This document shows, piece by piece, positions 38,401 through 50,584 of a stretch of 64,000 nucleotides of DNA (position 1 is its first letter; each line of letters begins with the position of its first letter). The notes under the pieces were generated by a model that was not told the DNA's origin, did no database searches, and saw only the letters and a program-made list of their open reading frames with translations. Source of the DNA: Daphnia pulex (Eukaryota; Arthropoda; Branchiopoda; Diplostraca; Daphniidae); contig NC_060023.1 of NCBI RefSeq assembly GCF_021134715.1, positions 2,480,001 through 2,544,000 of the forward strand, written 5' to 3'. Both the position numbers and the translations under genes were made by a program.

Positions 38401-41144
38401 AGATTTAAGAAATCCAGACGCGGATGAATATTCAAAGCACAAAAAATTAAAGTCCAAAAAGAAACATTTTCTATCTAAGAAGAACATGTAGAAGCTGATT
38501 CGATGACGGATGACCCTGTCATTAGATGGAAAAAGAAGAAGGGGGTCTCCTACAAGAGTAGAGACTAGAGAGAGAGTCGAATCAATCGTAATATAACAAC
38601 AGCAGCCAGGAACAACAACAACCCAACAACAACAGCCCGGATGATGATGATGATGAAACTTTGGTCTTTTTTCCTTCTCTTCTCTTCTATATTTTATCCA
38701 TTTTCGTGATGTCCCTGTGTGTGTGTGTGGATTATTAAAGGAGCGCGCGCGCATTTCATATCATAAAATATATAAGAAAGGACGAGCCCCTGTATCGGCG
38801 GCCATGATCACGACCCAGGGGGAACACACACCGGCCATGTTGTTGCGCTCGGTTCGATCGAGGAAAAAAAGAGACAGGGGCCATCACGCCCGCACGACAA
38901 AACCATCAACTCCGCCCATTTTTTCTTCTTCTTCCTTCTCTGTTTATCTTTTTTGAACCTAACATTTTATTGACATCATCTTTGATTCGATTTTCATCTC
39001 CACAAAAAATTCAGCGCGAAAATTCAAATCGCCATTTTTTTGAAATTTTTTGTCAAATTTAAAAATCCCAAAAATGTTGCCGCCCTTTATTTTCAAAAAA
39101 ATGATACACATAATGAGATTCCAATAAAGGGCAAGTTGAAATACATCCAGGGAGGAGTGCGCATAGGTAATTCAGAGACCCGAAAAGGTTGCTCACAGAT
39201 ATAAATGTATATATATTCCCGATACTTGTTGGACTGAACACCTTATGTGTGTGTGTGCTGCGCCGCTAGAGCTCGCGGAGAGAGACATGTAATGGGTCAG
39301 TGGCGGCTGGCGAACCTCCTAGAAGAAGAAGAAGAAGGAAGAAAAAAAAACAGATGATGATGATGATGAAGAATGCTGGTAGCTGAAGGGCATACACCCA
39401 TTTCGCCTTCCTATTTTTGTCGGGTGGGTGGGTTGGTTTGAGAGAGAGCGGGCGGCTGTATGCTGTGGCTTGCGCTCGATCTGATTAGCATAGATAATGC
39501 CAGGTTGACGCCGCTGCCGCCGCCGCCGCTGCTACGAGTCTCCTCTCGTGTACACACGTACACATTTTCCGCCGCGCGCATAATTCTGGAAATATTATTA
39601 TATTAAAAAAAAAGCGTCGTGACACATAACACGAACGAATCCGCCTATAGCGCGCGAGCTGCACAGAGAGCGTGCCCGCGCTTCATTTGAATAACAATCA
39701 GTTTGAACTTCTTTTCTTTTTTATCTTGGAGAACATTATATAACAAAAGCGATTTAGGGAATTAAAGTCGGCGCAAAATATACTGTACTAGACTACCTGG
39801 GTTGGTCACTTGCGACATGTGTTTACGAGAGATGGCGTGATCATAGGGATAGTTTTGAATTCTATTTTTATTTACTGGACATCATCAACTCAATTTTTAA
39901 ATTTTATTTTATTTTTTTGTGTAACGAAAAGAAAAGAGAAAAAAAGAGACTTTGTATATTTTTTTGGGTAATGGCGCCATGTCCGCCATCCATCAAAAAG
40001 TGGCGCGTAGATTTGAACGTGTCAGCGCCACCAGTCGCGCGGCAAAGTCATCAGCGCGCCATTGAAAATCAAGGGAATAAAACATCACCGGCGCTGGTGT
40101 ATACTATCTAATATTGAAATGAGCTGCCGTGTACATTATATATCGATGAATAATGTTAAATTATTCCCTTTCGCACGTCCCGTCCCATCACAAAGACCTT
40201 CCGTAAAATGTTGAAATTATAACCACAAACTCGAATCAAAGGGGGGATAATATTTTATGGACAATAAAATGGGCGCGCGGGCGCGTTATTCGAATTCGAC
40301 TCAAGTTTTAAAGCGACTATTTAGCTTGCTATTTAGCGTCTAGAGGTGGAAACGGGACACTGGCAAAAGAGTTTGGCTCGTCGTATTATCTCTCTGTTAG
40401 GCTAATGGCTAATTATGCATATACGACGCAGGGCGAGGAGAGAGCCCGGGTCCTCCTCTTTTTAGTTTTCATCATCGAATTATTATTTTGGAATTCCCGC
40501 GCGTGTTTCAAATTCTGTCTGATGTTCTTTTTGTGTGTGTCTAACTGGGACCCATCGTCTCATCATCATCGTCTGTGTGTGTGTGTGGCACTTCAAAAAG
40601 GGCGAGGCCGTATCGGAGATAGCGGGCTGCCTATTTGCATGTCCGTATGCAAATGGGGGCTCCGCAGAGAGAGAGGGGGGGGGGGGGAGAAACGAGAGTA
40701 TAAAGAGAGTATCAAAAGGTTTACCAAGCTCGGCTTTGACAGCCTCTCCGAATGCAGCAAGAAAAGAGGCCTTTTATAATTGAGATTACGCGGGCGGGCG
40801 GGCGGCATCCCGGGTCAAAGATTTTCCCTTTTCGGCCTTCTGGCGGGCGGCTCTTGGTTGTGTGCACTGCCATAGAAGATCGTCATTTGCAACTCATTGA
40901 CGGCTGCCACTTGGAATATTATTAGTTCACTGACAATGTGGAGAGGCAAGTCTTTGTGATGTCTCTGAAACCGACACTCGTATTCAAATCCTATAGGAGT
41001 GGAGTATAGTTACTAGTTAGTAAGTTTTTTTATTTTTCGAGTTGAACCATTTTTCAATCGATTTCGAATTTCTGACGTAATCGCTCGCACCATCTGACGG
41101 CGAGAGGAGGAAATACGTTGGAAATTATTCTATGACAGGCCAGC
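32446..41144. other. About 8.7 kb without a convincing gene, upstream of PIGQ
   Basis: Both strands were read. An open frame at 32739-33041 (100 codons) sits next to the candidate secreted-protein gene but matches nothing recognised. The rest is AT-rich with GAA/CTT, GT and GAC microsatellites, GC-rich patches near 34.0-34.6 and 40.5-40.9 kb, and repeated GGCGC/GCGCG boxes next to TTTGAA or TTCAAA (33104, 33675, 39011). The last few hundred bases probably contain the PIGQ promoter. Confidence 0.45.
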
Positions 41145-42946
41145 ATGGAACAACAACAACAACACCGGCTGGACGATCATGGACAGATTTTTGTCTATTT
41201 TCCGATTATTCCAACGAAGAAATCTGGGCTCATTTATGGTGTCGTGAAACCCAACGAGAGTTATTATAATTGCTTGAATGTGTACGTCGTTTCTTTCGAG
41301 GAAGATGCCGTTCACCAGTTTGAGCCGATCGGCACATGGAACACTGAAGATAATTCAAGTCGAAACAAATCTCCATACTGGATTAATTTGATAACAGAAA
41401 ATCACCACCCTAAAATAGAAAGTGCTGTTGTTGCTGGTGTTCATGTTCCCATGTCACAAGCTTTGTTGGTTCTCTACGATGAAAGTTTCCTGCAGTCTGA
41501 AATTTTGGAACGGAATGAAGACTGGAAGAATTCAAAGTGCCTTTGTGAACTAGGTAGTCTCCTTAGATTGAGTCACAACATTGGTGTCAAACGGGAAGAA
41601 GTTAGCCACCAACAGATCACAGAATCTGTCTTCAACCACTCCAAGGTTGTCCTCCAGCTACGACAGAGAGCACTTCAATGGAGAGCCTGGAGATCATGTC
41701 GGTCAGAGTTGATCTCCACCAACCTATTGTTGATGATGCTCATCGACCTGTTTCTTGGGTTTTGCTTTGTCAGAATGTTTCATTCCCTTGGTGGAGCCAA
41801 TGAAGTTTTGGAAATGTTTCTTGAATCAGTCAAAGTATTTTTTTTTTTGTGTTTTTTCTTGTGTTTTATTTATTAATTTATATCAAATTGATATGCAGGT
41901 TATTGCTGACAATCTTCAGCTGCTCATTGAATGGCTAATGGGTGTTCCTGTTGGACTGAAACTCAACAGACCTCTGTCCACTGTACTGGGCAAGTTCTTT
42001 CTCTACCATCTCTACTTGTGGAAAACATATATAGGTAACTATCGAAAACAGTAAAACACAAAATTAACACCTCATTATATTTCTTTATTACCAAACAGAT
42101 ATCATCAAGCCTATTGTGTCCACCATCATATTTATTTCATCGACTGTTGGCCTAATTGGGCTTTCATTCCAGATGGCCCTTTTAAGTGACTTGATCACAA
42201 TGGCCTCACTTCACTGCTACTGTTTCTATGTCTATGCAACCAGGTACTACCATTCCAGTTTTAAAATAGTTTGTGTATTTTTTTTTAATAACCTATTTTT
42301 CATTTTGTGTCGATCAATTCTAGATTATACGGTATTACTCTCCACGGACTTGGGTCGACACTGCGAATGTTTGGCGGACGTAAATGGAACCCATTGCGCT
42401 CACGATACGACTCGGGTGATTTTTCGTGGGATCAGCTCTGTGTCGGCATGTTCATCTTCTCAAGTTTGCTTCTACTTCTGCCAACCCTTCTAGTCTATTA
42501 CGTCGTTTTTCTTGCGGTACGACATATTACCTTAGCATTGTACTGCAGTCTCATTATTCCATTAAATCCCTTTTAATGTAATTACAGTTGCGACTCTGTG
42601 TACTGTTTCTTCAAGGAACACTCAGACGACTTATTTGGATAATCAATAGTCTACCTAGCTATTCGTTGTTACTCTGGATTCTCGGATCACCATCGTTGGC
42701 CGGTAAATCGAATTTTTCAAAATATTTGTATTTGGTTAATAAACTGAACATCTTTCATTTACAGGCGACGTCCTATTCGAAGTAATTCCTGGCAGAGATT
42801 CCACACTGAAACTAGTCTGGACTAAGTTGCCGCTAATGGAAAGCATGCGGCGCTCGCTCAATCCATCCGCCCCGGAATATCCTGGTGTCAATTGGGCCAA
42901 GCGACTGAATGAAATGGTTTCAGGTGACTTGATTTATCCTATATAA
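41145..42946 (+). CDS. PIGQ: Phosphatidylinositol N-acetylglucosaminyltransferase subunit Q (GPI1)
   Basis: PIG-Q belongs to the ER-membrane GPI-GlcNAc transferase, which makes the first intermediate of GPI anchors. Six exons join in frame: 41145-41834, 41899-42034, 42099-42243, 42324-42516, 42588-42702 and 42765-42946, giving 486 residues. The N-terminal part (about residues 1-195) is soluble. From about residue 200 come several hydrophobic segments, and the PIG-Q core is visible in the stretch reading [18 protein letters not shown] and then [10 protein letters not shown], followed by [11 protein letters not shown]. The family match is from memory of vertebrate PIGQ. Introns are 63-80 bp. 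The product is shorter than human PIGQ (about 580-760 residues, isoform-dependent), mainly at the ends. The start is the ATG before [12 protein letters not shown]. The gene ends tail-to-tail with HMMR 1.27 kb away. Confidence 0.9.
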
Positions 42947-44215
42947 GAAAATGTGCTCGAAACGAAAGAATCCCAGAAAAGGATTTCCTCAAAAGACGTC
43001 GTGAGACTTGACCTAGAATTTATTTATGAAGAACGGTATTTCATTCTTGACTTGTTGTTGTAACTTTTCTTTTCTATCTATCGCGGTAACAACAATAGGG
43101 AATGATATAGCATTCTTTAAAAATAGCTACCTTTGGCATTAAGCAAACAATATGGCTGGACTTGTTTGTTTTAACAATTAATAAATCCATATGATCCCCA
43201 TGAATTTCAGTTTATCGTTAAAAAATTCGTCAAATATTAGCACTGGCGCTGTTGATTTCTGTGTTTCTTCTCGGCGTCGCTAAGTCCGTGTTAAGCTGCG
43301 TAGCTTTATCCTGTCTTATAGTGTTCACAATCGCAATTGTCTCATGCATCATTAAATTATCTGTGGAAGAGCCAGACAGTGATTGAGTCATGAAGTTCAA
43401 TCAGAGGCTAGAGTTGTGCAGTCGCTTTTACGTCAATCACACGGTAGCCAAGTCGTCCGTTTGTCAAGGAATTAATGTTTCAAGTATTGTTTACTATAGG
43501 GGAGCTTCTTCAGTAGCTAGGAAATGTCATTTTCTTATCGCGTTTTTCTGATGTGCTTAAACAACTGCGCGGGTGTGCTAAGTTTACAGACTGTGCTGTG
43601 TCCACGTACGCCGTCCGTCCCTTCTGTTCTAGAATCTCTACTCTCTAGCGACCTTTAATCTTCAGCAGCCACACCTGGCAGTGAAAAGTAAACAGGTGTT
43701 TTTTTTTAAGTTTTACGTAGATGTGTTCACAAGCAGCCTTGGATTTACTTACCTTTCAGTTTCTGTTTGCGCACGACTTTCCAAACATTGCCACCGTAAT
43801 TGATGATCAGTAAATACCAGACGTATGTTAATCATACCTAATAAATATTTTAAACTAGAATCAATCGGCTAGGCATATAAGCCAAGTTCGTACCACTCAG
43901 CTTGAACCTACACAAGTACAAAACTGATTTTGAAAACGAATAAAAACGCAGATTTTTCAGTATCAGATTGTGTATGATTTACGCTCAGTTAATTTTATTT
44001 TTCGTAGAACATCGAGTTTATTGTTATTTCAGGTTTACTTAAAAAGATAAGAATTAAAATTGGCAGATGGATTATTTGTTTGTTGAAATAAGAGGTATGA
44101 GTGTGTGACAGACATGGAAGATAAATGAAAAACTGAATAGAAATTTTAAAAAAGAATGGCGGATAGAAACGACAACGGATTCCACTAATTTTCAAAAATA
44201 AGGGATTTTGTTATT
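42947..44215. other. Intergenic spacer, PIGQ to HMMR-like (tail-to-tail)
   Basis: About 1.27 kb of AT-rich DNA with no exon, repeat or RNA gene recognised. It must contain both 3' UTRs. No single poly(A) signal could be chosen with confidence. Confidence 0.6.
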
Positions 44216-47200
44216 TTAAGTGTGTCTCTGCAATGGAGTTGAAGTAAGGTTTTCAACACGGGACTTGGTTAGCAACTTGTTCTTCAGTACCATTTCATCG
44301 GAGACGGAAATATCAGATATGTCGTTGGGGAACAGCCCGCGATTGATGTTCTCCTTGTTGTTCTGCTTGGCATCATTGACACTTCGGGTCACGTTCAACT
44401 GCTTCGCTGCCGGGACGTTGAAAGTTTCCCGGCGACTGGAACTTGATCCAAAGTCGACATCAAATGCGTCGAAGTTGGCAGCAGCCTTCCGGCGGTTTTC
44501 CAACTGCTGCTGCTTCTCTCGCTCCATATCCACTCGTTCCTTTTCGACGTCATCCATCGACAAGAAGAATCCCGTGCCTGCATGAACCTGGGGACGCAAT
44601 GGCTTGCGCTGCTGTCGAGCAGTTTCTTTTGTTTCGGCTGTTGGAGCAGGAGTGGCCGTAGGTTTAGCCCCACTTGACAGTTTGGGTGGTGCTTTGTTGA
44701 CAACTGGAATCACCACAGGATTTTCCGGGACCTTAAATTTAAAGGTAAATTGTTATTTAAAATGCTCTATACTTCAGGGGTTCGGAGAAATTGTTACCTT
44801 GAAGGCTTCGGCAGGATCATATTTTTTCTGGCCAGTCAACTCCTTGACTCGGGCGTCGGCCTTTTGACGGGCCTTCTTTTCCTTCTCTAAGGCCAGGTTC
44901 TTCTCCGCTAGTTCTTTACGGAGGTAAAAAATGTCTTGCTTGAGCTTTTCCAAGTGATGGATCTTCTGTTTGCTATTCTGGTGACCCAGAAGCTGGGTGT
45001 ACTTGGAGGCGAGGGAAGCCATAGAGTTTTCAGCGAAAAGAGCCTGGTTCAGTAGTGCCTTTTTCTCAGCTTCGTACATTTCAAGTTGATCCTGAGACAA
45101 AATTCAAATAACCTCATGATTCAAACGAATAATTTATTGAATAACTTACTCTGAAAGGTTCGATACGGGCTTGAAGATCCGCATACTCCTTTTGAAGGAG
45201 AAGATAGGCTTCACGATCTTTACGAAGGGACTCTAATTCGCTATCGACCGGCTCTAGAGCATCGCGAACGGCTGTTAAGACCGCTTCTTCGTGATCGTGT
45301 TCCATCTGCTCTATCTGTCGCGAGGTTGACCAGCGAAACTCCCTAAATGCGTTCTGAATTTCGACCAATTGAGCCTGAAGGTCTTGAATCTTGGCGCTGT
45401 TGATTTCCTCAATTTCACGAGTTTGAACTGACAGTTTCTCAACTAGCATTGCTCGCTCCTGGTCGTGCTGTTCACTCAGAGCAGCGAGTTGAGCTTCAGT
45501 CTGCACCTGAAATCCAGAGTAAAAATTTCTATGACAAAAAGTTACTCCAAAAGTAAGTATGTTGCGCCAACCTGAAGCACAGCGATGTCGTCACGAGCTG
45601 CATCTCTTTCTTCGGCCACCTTTCCGATTTCTTCTTTCGCCTTATGAAGCTCGGCACGAATTTCTTGTAAGCGAGTCTCAAACTCTTCCACAGATTTTTG
45701 ATTCTGTTCAGTTAGTTGGGACATGATGCTCGTTTCACGTTGAATCCATTCGTCAGCCGTCTCCTTCTCACGACGGCGAAGAGTTTCACCAAGGTGTGTG
45801 ATCTCGTTTTCTTTAAACTGAATCGTGTGAGACATTTTCTCGACTTCTGCTTTATGCTGCGTCTCTTTAGCTTCTGCGGCAGCCAGAACAGCTTGAAATT
45901 CCAAACGAAGGTAGTCTAAACTTTGCTGCAGCTCTTGACCCTGAAAAATTAAAAGAACATGAGAGATGTCATCAAAATAAGTTAGAATTTTTTTTACATT
46001 GTCCATGGCTTCTTCGTAGTTTTTGTTGAGTACTTCAATAACACCTTCGTGATGTTTCGTGATTACAGCAATCTTTTCTTCGTAACTGTTTCTTGAATCT
46101 GCAAGCTCCTTGGCATGCGCCTGTGCAAGATCCTCCTTTTCTGTTGCCAATTTTCGTTCAAGTGCATTAAAAGTCATGCGGAACTCGTCCTGCAATTCCT
46201 GGAGCTCTACTGAACTGCGGCTTTGCAAATCCTCAATTGCTTTTAGGTGACTGATAGACAACTGTTCGCTTTCAACGTGGAATTGATCTACTTTGACGGC
46301 GATAACCTTTTCATAATCCCTGTGGAGGCTTTGGACTTCTTGACGATGTTGGCTGGAAATTTTGTCTAATTGGTCTTGGTGCATCACACTAGCCTCTTCA
46401 AGTTGTTTTTCTTTCTCCGCCAACTGTTTCTGCAAACTCTCTTCAGTCAAGGACAATTTGCTGACCAACTGCGCGATGTGCTCCTCCTTGTTGGTAGAAT
46501 CTGTACGAATGGCTTCGATGGCATCTTCGTAGGATTTGATCAGTGATGTCTTTTCTTGTTCGACTTGAGCTTTCACCTGCACCAATTCAATCTCCGTCTT
46601 TTCTTCAGACAACTGTCGCTCTTTCTCGACACGAACGATATCTTCGACCAACTTATTATTACTCTCGCGAAGCAAATTGATATCCAGCTCGAGCCTTTCG
46701 ACAGCAGCTTTCATTTCGTTGGTGACTTTCTCAATTTCAGCTTCTTTTTCATGCAAAATCTTCTCAACCAATGCCCGGCCTGTTTGGTAAATTAAGCAAA
46801 ATTTAAATTACTGCGTTCAAATAAGAAAGAAACTGACATTCCTACCTTCAAGTATGTCATTCTTTTCACGATCCAAATTCTCGAGCGCAGCTTCGTGTAG
46901 TTCATGATAATTGCTCAGCTGGATCTTGTGATTGGATTCCAGAGTAGCCACCTGGTTAACGTGGTCTGCATTTGATTGGTTAAGTTTAGATTCCAAAGTT
47001 TTACGCTGCTGCTCAAAATCGGACTCTTTCTCTTCAAGGCGTCGATCAAAATCAGCTTTAAGTTCTGTAAAATAAGATACACAAATCAAATTAGACAGAC
47101 TTAGAGACATTTTTGATGAGCATTTTCATTACCTAGTTCCAGGTTTTCTCTTTGCTGACTCATTTGCCACATCAGAATTTCCTTTTCTGTTTGGTTACTG

Positions 47201-49370
47201 TAAACAGAACTTGATTAGGATTAACATTCAACTATACTTGTTACAATGGACATACTTATCATTTAATCTCTTGAGTTGTTCTTCATACTGAACGCAAGAA
47301 ATGGAATGGGCTTTATGGGCTTCTTCAAACTCGGCTTGTTGGGCTAGCAGTTGCTGTGTAAGTTCAAGGTGTTTGCTTTCTAGTGTGGTCAATTTCGCTT
47401 CGTAGTCTAAACGGAGTTTTTCGTCTGCGATCCGGCGTTGTTCCTCAAAACGCACTTGACATTCAGCGATATCCAACTCCAGGGATCGTTTCATAGAAAG
47501 AAATCTAATAACAGGAGAAAGTTAGTCTCTGAATTAAATTACACGCAATTAAGAATTATGCCTATTACTTTTCTTCAGCTTGTGCACGACTAGTTTCCCG
47601 TTTCTCTTCAGCAACATCTAGCTGCGTTTTCAGCGTTTCAATTTCATCAAGTTTAGTTTCAAGAGTGACACCGATTTCTTCGCATTCTATTTTAAGATTT
47701 TTTAAATTAATATCAGTCAGTTTATAAGTTATTATTTACCATGCTTACTTTGGTGAAGACGTGAGCGTTCCATTTCCAACTGATCACTTGAAAGTTCAAG
47801 TTGAGATAATTGCTCCTGATGAGCTGATTGGATTTCACTAATTCGAGCAGCATGCTCACTCACAAGTCGGGCTAGAGTAGCTGAATTGTTCTGATTCAGC
47901 TCATCGATTTGCCTTCCGTATTCGAATTTGACTTGTTCGCTTTCTGCGTCGTGTTCAGCTCCAAGTTGCTGTAAGTTGTTCTCCAGCTGTTGAATTTGAT
48001 CTCGACTGGCTGATAGAATCTCCTCTAATTCAGTTTTATGTTGAACGTTCTTAGCTTCCAGCTCTTTTTCATGCGACTCTTTCACTGAATCTATTTCTTT
48101 CACAAGCTCCACCCTAACTGTACCAAGCAAAAAATAAATAAATAAATAAGAATATTCTAAAAAGGATATTGAGCAATTCTTACTGTTTTCAAGATTTTCC
48201 AATTTGAGGCCAAATTCTGAAATTTGTAGTTCCATCTCCTTCTTGTCATCGGTAGCCAATTTTAAAGTTGCTTCCAACCTACAAATATATGACTGTTTTA
48301 ACAGAATCGAGAAAGAAAAAGAAAATAAAATATGTGATAAACAGGATCTCATATTACTCGTATCGCAGGGTTTCTTCTTTTTCGAAAACTGATTTCAGTT
48401 CTTCGATTTGGCTAATGACCCGTGCAACTTCAATTTCCTTCAGCTCCAAGTCTGCTAAGGCATTGTCGCGCTCTGCCAAATAATAAAACAACAAAAATTG
48501 TAAAGCTTTGATGTTTTTAATAATTACTTTATAGTTACCATCTTCGAGGGTTGACTTTTCCTCTTCCAGGTGTCTGACACTTTCAAGCTTTGATCTTAGT
48601 TCTTGAATAGTCGTGTTCAGTATTAAAATTTCACCCAAATGATCACCCTGGGCTTGCTGGGCAGGTTCAGGTTCAGGTTCAGGTTCCTTGTTTTCCTTAT
48701 TTTCATTGTGGGTGGCAGCACTGCGGAAGGAAACATTTTTAAAATCAGATACAATCAAAAATACTACTTATCGCCAAAATTTACTAACTGGATTGGATGA
48801 TTTCTTCTTCGTAAGAGTTGGTTTCTTTCCATGGTTATATTTCTAAGTTCTTTTTCCAGGTCTGCAATCTGTTTATTACAGTGTGTATGATCTTTCTTCA
48901 CCTAGAAATTTTTTCAAATGAAAAAGCTTGTATACTATTCAAAGGGATAAAAAAACATACCTGTACAGACTTGGAGGTGGCTGTCGAGTCTGTGGAACCA
49001 ATTGATGAAGAAGAGTGGGATCGTGTCATCTAGAAGAGAATGAAAATCATAAGTTCACGAAGTATATAACAGACAAAGATTTTTTACCATTGGATCTTGA
49101 GGTGGTAGTAAGTGATTAGGTGTTGAATTCTGGGGAAATCTGTCTCCTTTCGGGAAACTGATTACTCCAGTTCCAAATGGATGTTTTGGATCATAAGCAG
49201 TTGGAGGAGGACCACAAACTAATAAGACATGAAAACATAGTTAGAAGGTAACCAATTGAAGATACAATCAAATTTCAGTTGAGAATACAAATTTGTAGGG
49301 AAAAAAAACAAGTAGGTACTGTTGACTTACCCTTATCAGGTTCAAAACGTTTCGCCTTAGAAAAAGACAT
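44216..49370 (-). CDS. HMMR: HMMR/RHAMM-like mitotic coiled-coil protein
   Basis: About 17 short-intron exons encode a long coiled coil of roughly 1,100 residues. Exons checked in frame: 49370-49331, 49218-49088, 49029-48961, 48901-48789, 48720-48539, and the last, 44731-44216. The start MSFSKAKRF, then GPPPTAYDPK and GVISFPKGDRF, mirrors the vertebrate HMMR N terminus (MSFPKA, GAYDVK, VSFQKSQRF). The C-terminal exon at about 45091-44800 carries EAEKKALLNQ, KYTQLLGHQNSKQKI and KKYDPAEAF, the HMMR C-terminal domain. In vertebrates HMMR binds microtubules and centrosomes and acts in spindle assembly. A KEN degron-like motif (NNKENINRG) lies in the tail and another (NKENKEPE) near residue 110, fitting cell-cycle destruction. 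An (EP)n run follows the second. The gene is head-to-head with ZDHHC6. Confidence 0.88.
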
Positions 49371-50584
49371 TTTAAAATTATACTCTACTGACGGATCTCA
49401 GAACAGAAGTCGATTATATAATAAAGAAAATGAAGAGTGATTGACAAGGCTACTGTAAAACTAATGTCATCCGCCTAAATCGACTCGAAAGGGACTGAAG
49501 TGAAAAATCTGAAGGGGAGAATACTTTGAATTGTAACCGTCGTTGTTGTAACCGTTGGGGAGATTTTAAAGCGCGGGGGATTTGTTAACATCTCAAAAAA
49601 GGGCAGGGGAACCAATCGGAGAGTGGCAAAAAGTATCACTAAACCCTCTAGCGGCTAAAATTAGAAAAGCATTTAAATCTTTGATATTTGTTTTGTTTGT
49701 TAAATTTCGTTTTAAAATATATTTTAAGACACAAATTTTTATTCCGTTTGCTGCTCTATCCTGATGAAAAAAAATAAGCCTTAAAACGTCACGGGCTAGC
49801 AAGTTACAATTATTCCAAAAACTTTGAATTTGGCTTGGGTCATTGTTCCAATCTCTAGCCTACTAGACTACTACTTCCAGAGCAATAGATCCCTGGTCGG
49901 TTCACGGCTGTGTTGGCTTCCCCATCTCGATTTTAGGGTAAACGTAAGCCGATTTTCAGGGGGTTTTAGGGCGGGGCCTGTCAGAATTGTGAAGTGGAAA
50001 CTTTAAAAAGAGCCATCTAGGCTCTCAAAAGTAGCTGGACGTTGTAGCTGACACACTCACTAGAGGCGCTTTTTAAAGTTTCCAAATCGGCTTACGTTTA
50101 CCCTAAAATCGAGATGGGGAAGCCAACACAGCCGTGAACCGACCAGGGATCTATTGCTCTGCTACTTCCAATAAAATTCGAATTTAATTTAATCTAGCCT
50201 GATTAAAATATTACGTGCAATTTATTTTATGAGTGTTCATTTCTCCTTGAATATTATAAAATCAACTAATGAGTTAGTACGGCAAACCGAACATAGCAAC
50301 AACGCAAAATTGCAAAACCCCTGTTTAGCATTTGGCATTGGCAGTAAGCAGTATTATTGACGTCTGCTTGAATGTTTATTTTTGAGTTTGTCTTTGTCAT
50401 TTAAGGCCTCCTCATTTTGCAAGTGACAAAACTTTACAATTCTAAATTTTTGGTCATAAAATCTCTAATTACAATTTTCTTGTTTAGTGATCCTTCCTGT
50501 GAATTTTTGGTAGCCCTTAGCAACAACTCCTGTGAAGTTTTACATAGGTTACTTGAGTGAAGTAACAACTGAGTTGAGTGTGTC
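49371..50584. promoter_or_regulatory. Divergent promoter interval between HMMR-like and ZDHHC6
   Basis: A 1.2-kb interval separates the two start codons. Next to HMMR lie AACCGTTG (Myb-like, about 49551) and TTTTAAAGCGCGG (E2F-like, about 49564), plus a TTTGAA at 49526, compatible with cell-cycle control. These are motif matches only. A 284-bp miniature transposon occupies 49878-50161. No other gene is seen. Confidence 0.4.
49878..50161. mobile_element. hAT-like miniature inverted-repeat element (284 bp)
   Basis: Terminal inverted repeats of 78 bp (49878-49955 and 50084-50161) match essentially perfectly and begin CAGAGCAATAG. A direct repeat CTACTTC flanks both ends (49871-49877 and 50162-50168), close to the 8-bp target-site duplication of hAT elements, and the CAG-type terminus also fits hAT. 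An inner, second inverted pair (GGAAACTTTAAAAAG near 49997 and CTTTTTAAAGTTTCC near 50070) gives a nested hairpin. There is no coding capacity. Near-identity of the arms suggests a recent insertion. Confidence 0.88.
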
